Shown here piece after piece: positions 53,479-62,461 of a stretch of DNA of 64,000 bases. Source of the stretch: Sphingobium limneticum (GTDB lineage: Bacteria; Pseudomonadota; Alphaproteobacteria; Sphingomonadales; Sphingomonadaceae); contig NZ_VYPZ01000003.1 in NCBI RefSeq assembly GCF_008710155.1, forward strand, positions 267,054 to 331,053, in the 5' to 3' direction. The notes under the pieces were generated by a model, which did not search any database, was not told where the DNA came from, and was given only the letters and a program-made list of their open reading frames with translations. Both the position numbers and the translations under genes were made by a program. Within the stretch, counting starts at the first letter, position 1; every line of letters begins with the position of its first letter.

Positions 53479-54264
53479 TTAGTGCAGGTTCTCGGCATCG
53501 TTCAGATAGACCGAGGTCAGCAGCGCGAACACATAGGCCTGGATGACCGCGACCAGCATTTCCAGCGCGCTGATGCCGATCATCAGGATGAAGCTGGCGG
53601 TGCCGACGGTCAGACCCAGCGCCGGCGAGGCGTTGGCGCTGTTGATGACGAAACCCGCCAGCACCTTCAGCAATACGTGGCCAGCGGTCATCGCGACGAA
53701 CAGTCGCAGGCCAAGGCTGAACGGACGCACCATGAAGGAGACGAGTTCGATGAAGAAGAGCGGCACCACCATCGCGATCGGCGTGCCATGCGGCACGAAC
53801 AGCGAGAAGAAGTGGAAACCATGCTTCCAGAAGCCGACGATCAGGACGATCGAGAAGCTCATGATGGCGAGCACGCCGGTCGCCGTGAAGTGGCTGGTGA
53901 AGGTGAAGGGGTGAAGCCCGACCAGACCCAGCGGCAGCAGACCCAGCAGGTTCGCCAGCAGGATGAACATGAAAAGCGAGAAGACATACGGGATGTACTT
54001 CCGGCCCTTGTCACCGATATTGGCGATCAGCAGGTTCTTGATAAAGCCGGTCATATATTCGACCGCCATCTGCCAGCGACCGGGAACCAGTTCACGCTTC
54101 ATGCCGCCGATCACGAAGATCCACAGCACAACAGCGGCGAGCACCATATAGAGCGCGCTGTTGGTGAAGGCGATGTTGAAGCTACCCAGCGACCAGTGAT
54201 CCGTACCGAACAGGGGTTCGATAGCGAACTGGTGCATCGGATCGATCTTGCCGGATTCTGCCAC
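53479..54264 (-). CDS. atpB: F0F1 ATP synthase subunit a
   Basis: A 261-residue membrane protein. SLFMFILLANLLGLLPLGLV, the essential arginine helix FSLGLRLFVAMTAGHVLLKV, and the C-terminal ISALEMLVAVIQAYVFALLT are diagnostic. It makes the proton half-channels. Follows atpI by 47 nt. Confidence 0.97.
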   Translation of the reverse strand: MAESGKIDPMHQFAIEPLFGTDHWSLGSFNIAFTNSALYMVLAAVVLWIFVIGGMKRELVPGRWQMAVEYMTGFIKNLLIANIGDKGRKYIPYVFSLFMFILLANLLGLLPLGLVGLHPFTFTSHFTATGVLAIMSFSIVLIVGFWKHGFHFFSLFVPHGTPIAMVVPLFFIELVSFMVRPFSLGLRLFVAMTAGHVLLKVLAGFVINSANASPALGLTVGTASFILMIGISALEMLVAVIQAYVFALLTSVYLNDAENLH

Positions 54265-54311
54265 GTTGACCCCTGTAACGCTTAATATCTTAGGACTAGG
54301 AGCAAAGCGCC

Positions 54312-54635
54312 TTATCGTTCGGGCGGCTTCGTCGTCGTCAATCTGATGATGTTCCTGAAGGCCGCCACGATCCCAAGACCGAGGAAAACCAGCAGAAGCC
54401 AGGGTGTCGTGTCGAACAGCCGGTCAAGAACCCAACCAATCAACGCACCACCGACAAGACCCCCGATCAGTTCCGCCAGCACCCGGTTGCCCAGCCGCGA
54501 ACCATCGTCCGCTGCCTGTTCCGTGGCGCCTTGCCTGACCTTCTCGACATGCTCGGCCTGCGCGATCCGCTCCTCCAAAGAAGCGATCCGCGAGTCCTCG
54601 CCCGCCTGGTCCTGTCCGGGTGTGTCCGCTGCCAT
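54312..54635 (-). CDS. atpI: ATP synthase protein I
   Basis: A 107-residue protein. A charged N-terminal coiled region (SRIASLEERIAQAEHVEKVR) then two helices (LAELIGGLVGGALIGWVLD, WLLLVFLGLGIVAAFRNI). AtpI/AtpQ helps c-ring assembly or Mg2+ supply. First gene of atpIBEF'F. Confidence 0.9.
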   Translation of the reverse strand: MAADTPGQDQAGEDSRIASLEERIAQAEHVEKVRQGATEQAADDGSRLGNRVLAELIGGLVGGALIGWVLDRLFDTTPWLLLVFLGLGIVAAFRNIIRLTTTKPPER

Positions 54636-54821
54636 ACATCGTCTCCATCAGGCTTTACAGCCCGTGGCGTTCGGCATGGCGCTTGCGGCTGCACCCGTCA
54701 AGGCGAGGCCCCTCTAGGAAGGCATGGATGAAGTGTCAACCCCGACAAAAGCGGCTGAAATCGGCCTTTCGGACAATAGGCGCGCGCGATGGGTTCGGGG
54801 GGTTGCGTTAAGCTATTTTCC

Positions 54822-54835
54822 TATTTAGCTAAATA
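54822..54835. promoter_or_regulatory. Palindromic operator candidate at the arsR start
   Basis: TATTTAGCTAAATA, a perfect 14-bp palindrome three bases before the ATG of the ArsR-family gene, where a ribosome-binding site would be. AT-rich palindromes of this length are typical ArsR/SmtB operators. Confidence 0.65.
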
Positions 54836-54838
54836 TGA

Positions 54839-55144
54839 ATGGACAAGATCTTCAAGGCGCTGGCATCCGAACCGCGCCGCCGCATCCTGGAATATCTGGC
54901 GGTCGAGCCGATGACGGTGGGCGAGATCGCCGACAATTTCGAGATGGCGATGCCGTCCATTTCCAAGCATCTGGCGGTGTTGAAAGCGGCCGGCGTGGTG
55001 CGCGAACAGAAGCGCGGGCAATATGTGCTCTACTCGCTGGTGGTGGAGGCGCTGACGGGGCAGTTATACGGGTTTCTGGCGCCTTATTGCGAGGACGCGC
55101 AACGGATTTTGGACGCACGGCCGAAGCGAAGGGGGCGGGATTGA
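54839..55144 (+). CDS. ArsR-family transcriptional regulator
   Basis: A 101-residue winged-helix repressor. MDKIFKALASEPRRRILEYL, MTVGEIADNFEMAMPSISKH and LAVLKAAGVVREQKRGQYVL form the HTH. No metal-binding CxC is present, so it looks SdpR-like, not metal-sensing. It is divergent from atpI and has no gene behind it, so autoregulation is most likely. Confidence 0.9.
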   Translation: MDKIFKALASEPRRRILEYLAVEPMTVGEIADNFEMAMPSISKHLAVLKAAGVVREQKRGQYVLYSLVVEALTGQLYGFLAPYCEDAQRILDARPKRRGRD

Positions 55145-55316
55145 GGGGGGTAGGAATGTGATTTCTTCGTCATGCCTGCCCCTTCAACAGGGTCGGGACA
55201 GGATTGAATAGGCATCCTGCTGTTTGGAAAAATAAGCGGGATCCCGGCGCAAGGCCGGGATGACGTCGAGGTGGATGGTGGCGTTGGGTGGTTTGAAGAG
55301 AAGGCTGCTTATCGTA

Positions 55317-55469
55317 GCCCTCTCCCGTTCTTCACGGGAGAGGGTTGGGTGAGGGTCTTTTTTTCTGGGCAATCGCATCCTTCCAGAAAGAAGAAAGACC
55401 CTCACCGACTTCGACTAAGGCAGCAAGCTGCCAAGTCTTCGTTGCCTCTCCCGCGAAGGCGGGAGAGGG
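55317..55469. repeat. Composite nested palindromic repeat, copy 2
   Basis: Same order of blocks as 25709-25863: CCCTCTCCCG hairpin, GGGTGAGGGTCTT with AAGACCCTCACCGAC, CGACTAAGGCAGCAAGCTGC, and the end hairpin CCTCTCCCGCG...CGGGAGAGG. The centre differs. A short GTTGGGTGGTT flank precedes both copies. Confidence 0.88.
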
Positions 55470-55535
55470 TAACAGGAGCGTTCGCAACTGATACCATCAT
55501 TCCTCCCTTGGAAGGGGAGGAATTTAGTAAGGCAA

Positions 55536-55568
55536 AAAAGGCGCGATAGCCGAGCCACCGCGCCTTTT
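55536..55568 (-). terminator. Terminator of ydbH-ynbE-ydbL operon
   Basis: AAAAGGCGCG stem with CGCGCCTTTT, loop of 13, followed on minus by further T; 26 nt past the ydbL stop. Confidence 0.8.
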
Positions 55569-55593
55569 CTTTATTCCCTGCAACCCGCTGCGA

Positions 55594-55995
55594 TCAGCCG
55601 GCCGTTGCGCAATATCCCGGCAAAGCGATCGCACCCGCGCCCTTGGTTTCCCAGGCGCCGGCGCCGATGCGGTAGACCTGGCCCTGCTTCACCCGGCTGC
55701 TGAGCGTCTGGCAGCCGGTGGCGGCGGCGACATCCTGCACCGTCACGCCGCGCTGGCCGGCCAGTTGCGTGTAGGCGGCGCGGCGCTTGATGTTGATGGA
55801 TTCGACTTCCGACCGCACATCGGCGCCGACCGTCCCGGCGATGCCGAGATAGCCGTCCGCCTGTTCGCCGACCGTGCCGGCCGACATGGCGGCGGCCACG
55901 GCGCCGGACTGGGCACGGGCCGGGGCGGTCATGATGAAACCGCTGGCCAGCGCGACTGCGGCGCCGGCGGCCAGGATCAGTAGCTTGCGTGTCAT
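55594..55995 (-). CDS. ydbL: YdbL-family exported protein (DUF1318)
   Basis: A 133-residue protein with signal peptide (MTRKLLILAAGAAVALASGF...APARA). DUF1318 features: GTVGEQADGYLGI, INIKRRAAYTQLAGQRGVTV, VAAATGCQTL, GQVYRIGAGAW. In E. coli YdbL works with YnbE and YdbH in the outer-membrane lipid-transport pathway. Starts inside the ynbE stop (ATGA). Confidence 0.9.
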   Translation of the reverse strand: MTRKLLILAAGAAVALASGFIMTAPARAQSGAVAAAMSAGTVGEQADGYLGIAGTVGADVRSEVESINIKRRAAYTQLAGQRGVTVQDVAAATGCQTLSSRVKQGQVYRIGAGAWETKGAGAIALPGYCATAG

Positions 55996-56180
55996 TGCGG
56001 GAACAACTCCGGATTATTCTGGATAAGATCCTGCGCGTCGCGTTGCAGCTTCACAACCACTTCCTGCTGGACCTTGACGTTCAGGTTGATTTCGATGGGC
56101 TTGTCGGGCGCCTTCACCTGGATGCAGCCGGTGAGGGCCAGCCCGGCGAAACCCGCCATCATGATCGTTCGCTTGTTCAT
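55992..56180 (-). CDS. ynbE: YnbE-family lipoprotein
   Basis: A 62-residue lipoprotein (lipobox LTGC after 15 hydrophobic residues). The mature part IQVKAPDKPIEINLNVKVQQ and LQRDAQDLIQNNPELF is the YnbE signature. It overlaps ydbH by 4 nt. Thought to bridge YdbH to the outer membrane. Confidence 0.93.
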   Translation of the reverse strand: MNKRTIMMAGFAGLALTGCIQVKAPDKPIEINLNVKVQQEVVVKLQRDAQDLIQNNPELFPQ

Positions 56181-59100
56181 TTCGGCTCCCCGTTTGGCAC
56201 CTTGTCGCTTTCCAAAGGCTGAACCGCAAGCCCCTGCACCGTTTTCGATCGCATCTTTTCCTGCGCTTCTTCACCAATCTTGTCGCGGATCGTCTGGGTG
56301 GGGTCGATGAAGGACTGGCCCGTGCCCAGCAGACCACGGAATGGCGCCTGCACGCGCACGTTGAAGATGAAGGGCAGGCCGATGAAACTGCGGCTGATGC
56401 CCGATGGCGCGTCGCCCAACTTACCCCGGTTCACGCCGTTGAAGACGACGTTGGTCACCATTTCCCCGTCCAGCGCGCCGTCCATCAGGATGGTGAGGCA
56501 TTTATATTGCAGATCCTTGAGCGCGTCGAAGGCCATCTTGCCCATCACGCCGACCTGCTCGTTGGAGACGGGGCCGACATAGGAAAGGACGCCCGACTGG
56601 CGCGTGGGATCGCAGGGGATGGTCGGCAGCACGCCTTCGGGCATGATGAGCGGGGGCATGCCCTGCTGCCGCGCGACCAGTACGCCGCCTGCGACGCGGC
56701 CGCCCTTGGCATTGAAGATCAGCGGCATGATGCCGTCGAACGTGCCGGTGGCGGAGACATTGTCCAGTTCCATCGCCTGGATGAAGGCGCCGGCGTCCAG
56801 GCCGATGACGCGGAAGGTCAGATAGCGATCGACATCCTCGCCGAAATTCATCGTCGTGGGGAGCAGGTCCAGCTTGCCCCCGGAGAAAGGCCAGCCGCCG
56901 CCTTCGATACGGACTTTCTGCCCGGCCTCCAGATGATAGCGGACCACGCCGTCATTTACCTCGACACCCGGATTGACCTTGGCGATGCGGACTTCCTGCC
57001 CCGGCGCGGTGATGAGGCCGATGAGGTCGGTGAAGTGGATTTCGCCGGACAGCCCCTGGACCGGGCCGAAGGCGGCAGCGAGATTGGCGTTGTCGGTGCG
57101 GAAGGTGCCGGTGCTGGTGACATTGGAGCCGGTCCAGTCGATCCGCCCCTGCCCCGTCACCTTCGCATTCACATTGGCGACGACGCCCAGCGCGATCGGG
57201 GTAATATCCTCGGGCTGGAGGCCGGGGCCGAAATTGAGGTCCGGGACGGTCAGGTCGGCATGGCCCTTCGCGCTGGACAGATCGTGGAGGATGGCGGTGC
57301 GGGCGACCAGTGCGCCGCCGCGCGGGGCGGTGAGCGATCCGCTGGCGGTGATGCGGCCATCCTTCATCGCCAGCGCGAAGTCGGGCGAGAGCAAGGGCAC
57401 GAAGCGGGCCGGCGATTGCGAATCGCGCACGGTCACGGCGGCGCGGAAGGCGAGCGCGCCTTTGGCAAAGCTCCAGTCGCCCGCGCCCTGCTCCATGATG
57501 AGCGGTACGGCGCCGATCTGGCCGCCTGCCCCGCCGACCTTGCCGGCAAAGCCGTCCTTCGTCGCCGCGCCGTCCAGGGTGGCGGCGGCGAGGCGGACGG
57601 CGGGCGCGTCCTGCGGGCCGATGGTGAGCGCGGGATTGGCGAGCGCGAAGCCGGTGCGGCCAAGGACCATGCGCGCATGATCGGCGGTCAGGCGCATGGG
57701 GTTGTCGCCGTTGCGGCCAGCGAGGGCGAGGTCGCGGATTTCCGCGCCGCCGCTGGTGCCGGCGGGACCGGTGGCAAACATCGCGCCGCCGACCGGGCAT
57801 AAAGTCTGGCGGGTCTGGCCGAGCGCGAAGGCGCCATAGCGGGCCTCCACCAGCGAGACGGGGACGCAGGACGGGTTGATCGATAGCGCGCCATTGGCGG
57901 CCATGCGCCCTTCGACCGGCAGGCTGAGGCCGCGCAGGCGGCCGTCGGGCAGCGGGCCGTCGAGCCGCAGCGCGGTGGAGAAGCGCGTAGCGCCGTTCGA
58001 GTCGGCGGTGAAGCGGACCCGGTCGAGCGCCAGCCGCGCGTCGCCGGCGGCATAGGGATCGACGAACAATTCGCCGCCGAAGCCGCCGCTCGGCCGCCGC
58101 GCCAGTCGCAACGCGGCGTTGGGCAGGCCGCCCCCACCGGTCTTGAGCGCGCCGTCGAGCGACCAGTCGAGGCCGCCCTTCCTGCCCGGCCATGACAAGG
58201 TGACGAGGCTGTCCTGCGCCAGGCCGATGCGGGCGCCGCTGCGTGCGTCGAGCGCGGCGTCGGTGACGACCACGCTGCCGCCGGATGGTTTCTGGACCAG
58301 GGCGAAACGGGTGCGCAGGCGATTGGCCCTGCCCGCGCGATTGACGGCGTCGGCCAATTGGGTGGCGAGCGGGCCGACCGGCGTGCCGGCCGCTGCCGTG
58401 CGCAGGCTGGCGAGCGGATCGCGGTTGCTCATGTGGAGGTCATCGCCCGACAATGTGCCCTTCAGGCTGTTGCCCTGCGCGTCCAGCACGAAGTCGCCCG
58501 ACAGGCCGGCGTCGCGCAGCAACGCGCCTTGTGCCGTCAGCGCCTTCGCGGCCATGCGCAGATTGCCGCTGGTGCGGGCAGCGCGGCCATCGAATGCGAT
58601 GCGGCCCGAAGGCGCGGCCATGACGAACCCCTTGCCCTTGAGCGCATCACCCGACAGGTCGACATGCCCCTTCCAATGGTCGAGCGCCTGGCTGAGATTG
58701 ATGTCGATAACGGCGGCTGGCCGGGCGATGGCCGCGCCGGCATCGCGGCAGGCGAGCGCGTCGGCGCGGACCGGGCCTGAGAGAGTGGGCTGACCCTGCC
58801 GCATGGCGATATCGACCATGGCGGTGGCGCGGGTCAGGCCACAGCCCGCCAGTGAAGCGCGCGGCATGGCAGCGGCCAGGCGGCCACGGAAGCCCGATTG
58901 CAGATTGCCGGTGCCGTCCAGCTGCATGCCGACCCGGCCGGCATCGGTGTCCAGCGTCAGCCGGGCGTCGGCGATCGACACGAGAATGTCGGGCAGGCTG
59001 AAGGGTGCGGTGGAATCGGGATCGCGGAATTTGTCCAGTTCGCCCAGACGCAGCACGCCGTCCTCCATGGAACCGTGCATCCGCACGCCACCGGCGCGGA

Positions 59101-59407
59101 CCGCCGCGACCTGCGGCGTCAGGCCGGCAAAGGCGATATCGACCTCCACCCAGCGCGCCGTCAGATCAGGCCGGGCGGGATTGCCGAGCACGATATTTTC
59201 GATCCGCTGGGTGCGGAACCCGACATCGACCAGATCGTAATTCGCCTGAACCCCGCGCCGGTTGAGTTCGCGGCTGACGAAATTTTCCGCAATGGGCGCG
59301 CGCTGCGTCCAGAGCCCGACCAGCACCAGCGCGAGCGACCCGGAGCCGACGCCCAGCCAACGCAGCCATGCCCGGCGAACCGTTTCTTCGCCGTCCTGTT
59401 CTTCCAT
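56177..59407 (-). CDS. ydbH: YdbH-family AsmA-like intermembrane lipid transport protein
   Basis: A 1076-residue protein. One N-terminal membrane helix (WLGVGSGSLALVLVGLW), then a very long beta-rich repeat region with no other helix. The C-terminal domain (ILNAKGGRVAGGVLVARQQG-like, LSYVGPVSNEQVGVMGKMA) is the YdbH/dicarboxylate-transport DUF (PF11739). In E. coli, YdbH is one of three AsmA-like bridges (with TamB, YhdP) for glycerophospholipid. The ATG at 59407 (MEEQDGEE) is preferred over a longer frame to 59503. Operon with ynbE, ydbL. Confidence 0.88.
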   Translation of the reverse strand: MEEQDGEETVRRAWLRWLGVGSGSLALVLVGLWTQRAPIAENFVSRELNRRGVQANYDLVDVGFRTQRIENIVLGNPARPDLTARWVEVDIAFAGLTPQVAAVRAGGVRMHGSMEDGVLRLGELDKFRDPDSTAPFSLPDILVSIADARLTLDTDAGRVGMQLDGTGNLQSGFRGRLAAAMPRASLAGCGLTRATAMVDIAMRQGQPTLSGPVRADALACRDAGAAIARPAAVIDINLSQALDHWKGHVDLSGDALKGKGFVMAAPSGRIAFDGRAARTSGNLRMAAKALTAQGALLRDAGLSGDFVLDAQGNSLKGTLSGDDLHMSNRDPLASLRTAAAGTPVGPLATQLADAVNRAGRANRLRTRFALVQKPSGGSVVVTDAALDARSGARIGLAQDSLVTLSWPGRKGGLDWSLDGALKTGGGGLPNAALRLARRPSGGFGGELFVDPYAAGDARLALDRVRFTADSNGATRFSTALRLDGPLPDGRLRGLSLPVEGRMAANGALSINPSCVPVSLVEARYGAFALGQTRQTLCPVGGAMFATGPAGTSGGAEIRDLALAGRNGDNPMRLTADHARMVLGRTGFALANPALTIGPQDAPAVRLAAATLDGAATKDGFAGKVGGAGGQIGAVPLIMEQGAGDWSFAKGALAFRAAVTVRDSQSPARFVPLLSPDFALAMKDGRITASGSLTAPRGGALVARTAILHDLSSAKGHADLTVPDLNFGPGLQPEDITPIALGVVANVNAKVTGQGRIDWTGSNVTSTGTFRTDNANLAAAFGPVQGLSGEIHFTDLIGLITAPGQEVRIAKVNPGVEVNDGVVRYHLEAGQKVRIEGGGWPFSGGKLDLLPTTMNFGEDVDRYLTFRVIGLDAGAFIQAMELDNVSATGTFDGIMPLIFNAKGGRVAGGVLVARQQGMPPLIMPEGVLPTIPCDPTRQSGVLSYVGPVSNEQVGVMGKMAFDALKDLQYKCLTILMDGALDGEMVTNVVFNGVNRGKLGDAPSGISRSFIGLPFIFNVRVQAPFRGLLGTGQSFIDPTQTIRDKIGEEAQEKMRSKTVQGLAVQPLESDKVPNGEPK

Positions 59408-59540
59408 GCTTATGGCCAACCCCGGCTTAATTCGACGCAGACGTCCGTAACGGACGCATAACGTCCTTGCGCCCTTAAATATCCTTGCCCCACGATTCCG
59501 CAACGCATAGCGTCATCGGGGCTGATGAAGGGGGCGATAT

Positions 59541-60236
59541 TTGGCCGATCAGGATGACAGGATCGCCCATGACGGCGCAGGCCATCGTGCCCGGTTGCGG
59601 CAGAAGCTGGCGGATAGCGGCGGCGAAGCGTTGCACGACCATGAACTGATCGAATATCTGCTGGCGCTGGCCATCCCCCGTCGCGACACCAAGCCGCTGG
59701 CCAAGGCGTTGCTGCGCGAGTTTGGCGGGATCGGCGGGCTGATGACCGCCGATTGGACCGCGATCGCGCGGGTGCCCGGCATGGGCGACACCAGCGTGGC
59801 GGCGATCAAGATCGTGCAGGCGACGGCATTGCGGATGTTGCGCAACGATGTGGCGGTGCGACCGGTGCTGGCCAGTTGGCAGGCGTTGCTGGACTATCTG
59901 CGCGCGGACATGGCGTATCTGAGCGTCGAACGGGTGCGTGTGTTGCACCTCAACAGCCGCAACATGTTGATCCGCGACGATCATATGGGCGACGGATCGA
60001 TCGATCAGGCGGCGATCTATGTGCGGGAGGTGATCAAGCGCGCGATGGATCTGGGATCGGCGGCGCTGATATTGGTGCATAACCACCCGTCGGGCGATCC
60101 ATCGCCCAGCCGGCAGGATATCGACATTACGCGCCAGATCGTGGAGGCCGGCAAGCGGCTGGGCATCGCCGTGCATGACCATATCATCATGGCGGCAAGC
60201 GGGCATACCAGCCTGCGGGCGCAGGGGTTGCTTTAA
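59541..60236 (+). CDS. radC: RadC/JAB domain DNA repair protein
   Basis: A 231-residue protein. HhH in the N-terminus (GGIGGLMTADWTAIARVPGM), JAB metal site in LVHNHPSGDPSPSRQDI (HxHPSGDPxPS...D), RVLHLNSRNMLI. Role: family is historically linked to repair, still unclear. Start is TTG at 59541 with GGGGG upstream. Divergent from ydbH. Confidence 0.9.
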   Translation: MADQDDRIAHDGAGHRARLRQKLADSGGEALHDHELIEYLLALAIPRRDTKPLAKALLREFGGIGGLMTADWTAIARVPGMGDTSVAAIKIVQATALRMLRNDVAVRPVLASWQALLDYLRADMAYLSVERVRVLHLNSRNMLIRDDHMGDGSIDQAAIYVREVIKRAMDLGSAALILVHNHPSGDPSPSRQDIDITRQIVEAGKRLGIAVHDHIIMAASGHTSLRAQGLL

Positions 60237-60296
60237 ACGAACCCCATCATCCCAGCGCACGCCAAGATGAGACTTTACTCTTTCCGTTTAGCAGGA

Positions 60297-60326
60297 GCGT
60301 CATGCCGGCTTTAGCCGGCATGACGC
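60297..60326. terminator. Hairpin between radC and the helicase
   Basis: A 13-bp perfect stem (60297-60309 with 60314-60326), TTTA loop, AATTTT after it. Could serve radC; the sequence also resembles the dispersed palindromes. Confidence 0.65.
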
Positions 60327-60335
60327 AATTTTGCT

Positions 60336-61823
60336 TCAGCCGTTGAAGCCGAAGTTCAAAAATTCCGGCATCGGGCCGTTCCAGCCATCGTCCGGACCAT
60401 CATCGACAGGATCGTGGCGACGGCGCGGCGGCGGCGCGGATGCGCTGCGGTCGGGACGCGAATCGCGCGGCTGCGTGTCGCGGGGGCGATCGTCTCGCGC
60501 GCGGTTGTCGCGGGGACGTTCTTCACGGGGACGTTCCTCACGCGGCCGTTCTTCCCGTGCGCGCTCTTCGCGCGGACGTTCCTCGCGCGGACGCTCTTCA
60601 CGGGCGCGCTCTTCCTTGGCCCTGGCTTCGCGCGGCTTGCGCTCCGGACGCGCAGCCCTGCCCTCTTCGCGCTTTTCTTCACGCGCCGGTTCGGCACGCT
60701 CTTCGCGCGCGGGCGCGCTGATATATTCGATCTTCGTGCCGATCAGCTTCTGGATATTGTCGATCGCCTCGGCATCTTCGGCCGTCACGAACGTGTAGGC
60801 GGTGCCGGTCGCGCCCGCACGACCGGTGCGGCCGATGCGGTGGACATAATCGTCCGGATGCCAGGGCGCGTCGAAGTTGAAGACGTGGGACACGCCCTTG
60901 ATATCCAGCCCGCGGGCCGCGACGTCCGACGCGACGAGGATGTTCACCTTGCCCTCACGGAAACGCTCCAGCTCGGCGATGCGCGAGGACTGGTCGATAT
61001 CGCCATGGATTTCGCCCGACTTGAAGCCGTGGCGTTGCAGGCTCTTGTTGAGATCCCGCACCGTGGTCTTGCGGTTGCAGAAGATCACTGCGCTGGTGAC
61101 GTTTTCCGCCTCCAGCATGTCGCGCAGCGCATCGCGCTTCTTGCGCGAATCGACCTTCACCAACCGCTGGGTGATGTTGGTGGAGGCCGTTGCCGGGCGC
61201 GCCACTTCGATCGACTTGGGGTTGGACAGGAATTTGTCGGCCAGCTTCTTGATGACCGGCGGCATGGTCGCGGAGAAGAGCAGGGTCTGCCGCTGCGTGG
61301 GCAGCTTGGTGCAGATTTCCTCGATATCCGGGATGAAGCCCATGTCGAGCATGCGGTCGGCTTCGTCGATGACCAGCATCGAACAGCCGTTGAGCAAAAT
61401 CTTGCCGCGACCGAACAGGTCCATCAGGCGGCCCGGCGTCGCGATCAACACGTCGACGCCCTTTTCCAGCGCCTTGAGCTGATCGCCCATCTGCACGCCG
61501 CCGATCAGCAGCGCCATGTTGAGCTTGTGATATTTGCCGTATTTCTCGAAATTTTCGGCCACCTGCGCCGCCAGTTCGCGGGTCGGCTCCAGGATCAGCG
61601 AGCGCGGCATCAGCGCGCGGGCGCGGCCATGGGCGAGAATGTCGATCATCGGCAGCACGAAGCTGGCCGTCTTGCCCGTGCCCGTCTGGGCGATGCCGAT
61701 AATGTCCCGCATCATGAGGACGGACGGAATTGCCTGCGCCTGGATCGGCGTCGGTGTGTCGTAACCGGATTCGGTTACGGCCTTGAGCAATTCGTCGGAA
61801 AGGCCGAGATCGGCAAAAGTCAT
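60336..61823 (-). CDS. DEAD-box RNA helicase (RhlE-like) with Arg/Glu-rich tail
   Basis: A 495-residue helicase. Motifs: Q (FADLGLSDELLKAVTESGYD TPTPIQAQ), I AQTGTGKTASFVLP, Ia PTRELAAQ, II VIDEADRMLD, III FSATMP, V VASDVAARGLDI, VI HRIGRTGRAG. The C-terminal about 110 residues are low complexity with repeated EERPREERAREER. RhlE acts in ribosome assembly and RNA turnover, often at low temperature. The tail probably binds RNA. Confidence 0.93.
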   Translation of the reverse strand: MTFADLGLSDELLKAVTESGYDTPTPIQAQAIPSVLMMRDIIGIAQTGTGKTASFVLPMIDILAHGRARALMPRSLILEPTRELAAQVAENFEKYGKYHKLNMALLIGGVQMGDQLKALEKGVDVLIATPGRLMDLFGRGKILLNGCSMLVIDEADRMLDMGFIPDIEEICTKLPTQRQTLLFSATMPPVIKKLADKFLSNPKSIEVARPATASTNITQRLVKVDSRKKRDALRDMLEAENVTSAVIFCNRKTTVRDLNKSLQRHGFKSGEIHGDIDQSSRIAELERFREGKVNILVASDVAARGLDIKGVSHVFNFDAPWHPDDYVHRIGRTGRAGATGTAYTFVTAEDAEAIDNIQKLIGTKIEYISAPAREERAEPAREEKREEGRAARPERKPREARAKEERAREERPREERPREERAREERPREERPREERPRDNRARDDRPRDTQPRDSRPDRSASAPPPRRRHDPVDDGPDDGWNGPMPEFLNFGFNG

Positions 61824-61947
61824 TCAATAGTCCGGGACAGGAGGCTTATCCGTCCTGCGCGGATGCGAGACGGAAATCCGCCGCGCATTGCGAAAATATT
61901 GGCCACTTGTCAAGAAAATCGCGCAAATGAAAGGCTATGGCGCACGA

Positions 61948-62382
61948 TCAGTCATCTTCATCGACCGGGATGAGGCGACGAAAACTGTCGATTGCGCAGC
62001 TGAGGCCACTGCGCGCCTGCAATTCGTCCCTGCCCGAACAGAGCGAGCCGTCAGCGTCCGGTTCCACATAGAAGCCCGAATAGAAGCCGGTCGAGTCGCA
62101 GCCCCGTTCGAGCCGGGCCCGATAGCGGTGATCATCGGCCAGTATGAGGTCCACGCCATTGTCCACGACGATGCTGGCGCCACGGATCGAGCGCAACGCG
62201 ACGCAGCGTGGCCCCTTCTTTTCTTCCCAGCCATTGCGCGCATCGGGCGCGATTCGCGCGGGCGCGCGCCCTTTCTTCACCATCGGCACGCGGATGATCA
62301 CGCGCTGCTGGATGGACAATTGCGCCCATTGGACCGGGTCGCCGGTCGATGCGGAAATCAGCAGCAATATGGAATGAACCAA
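61948..62382 (-). CDS. Hypothetical protein with possible signal
   Basis: A 144-residue protein. N-terminus MVHSILLLISASTGDPVQWA (short hydrophobic start), then a basic stretch, RCVALRSIRGASIVVDNGVD, LILADDHRYRARLERGCDS, FYSGFYVEPDADGSLCSGRD. Three cysteines. TTG start at 62382 with AAGGGG upstream; the earlier in-frame options lack support. Family unknown. Confidence 0.65.
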   Translation of the reverse strand: MVHSILLLISASTGDPVQWAQLSIQQRVIIRVPMVKKGRAPARIAPDARNGWEEKKGPRCVALRSIRGASIVVDNGVDLILADDHRYRARLERGCDSTGFYSGFYVEPDADGSLCSGRDELQARSGLSCAIDSFRRLIPVDEDD

Positions 62383-62461
62383 GACGGACCCCTTTATGGG
62401 ACGAATACGCTATTGGCCGATGGTTGAACCGTCGATGAATTCCGAGGCATAAGCCCGTCCC

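Larger units (their letters stand above)
55145..55593. other. Gene-free stretch with several palindromic repeats
   Basis: Contains a palindrome ATCCCGGC...GCCGGGAT at 55241-55261, the composite element 55317-55469, a small hairpin CCTCCCTT/AAGGGGAGG near 55502-55520, and a terminator at 55536. No frame with coding character. Confidence 0.7.
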
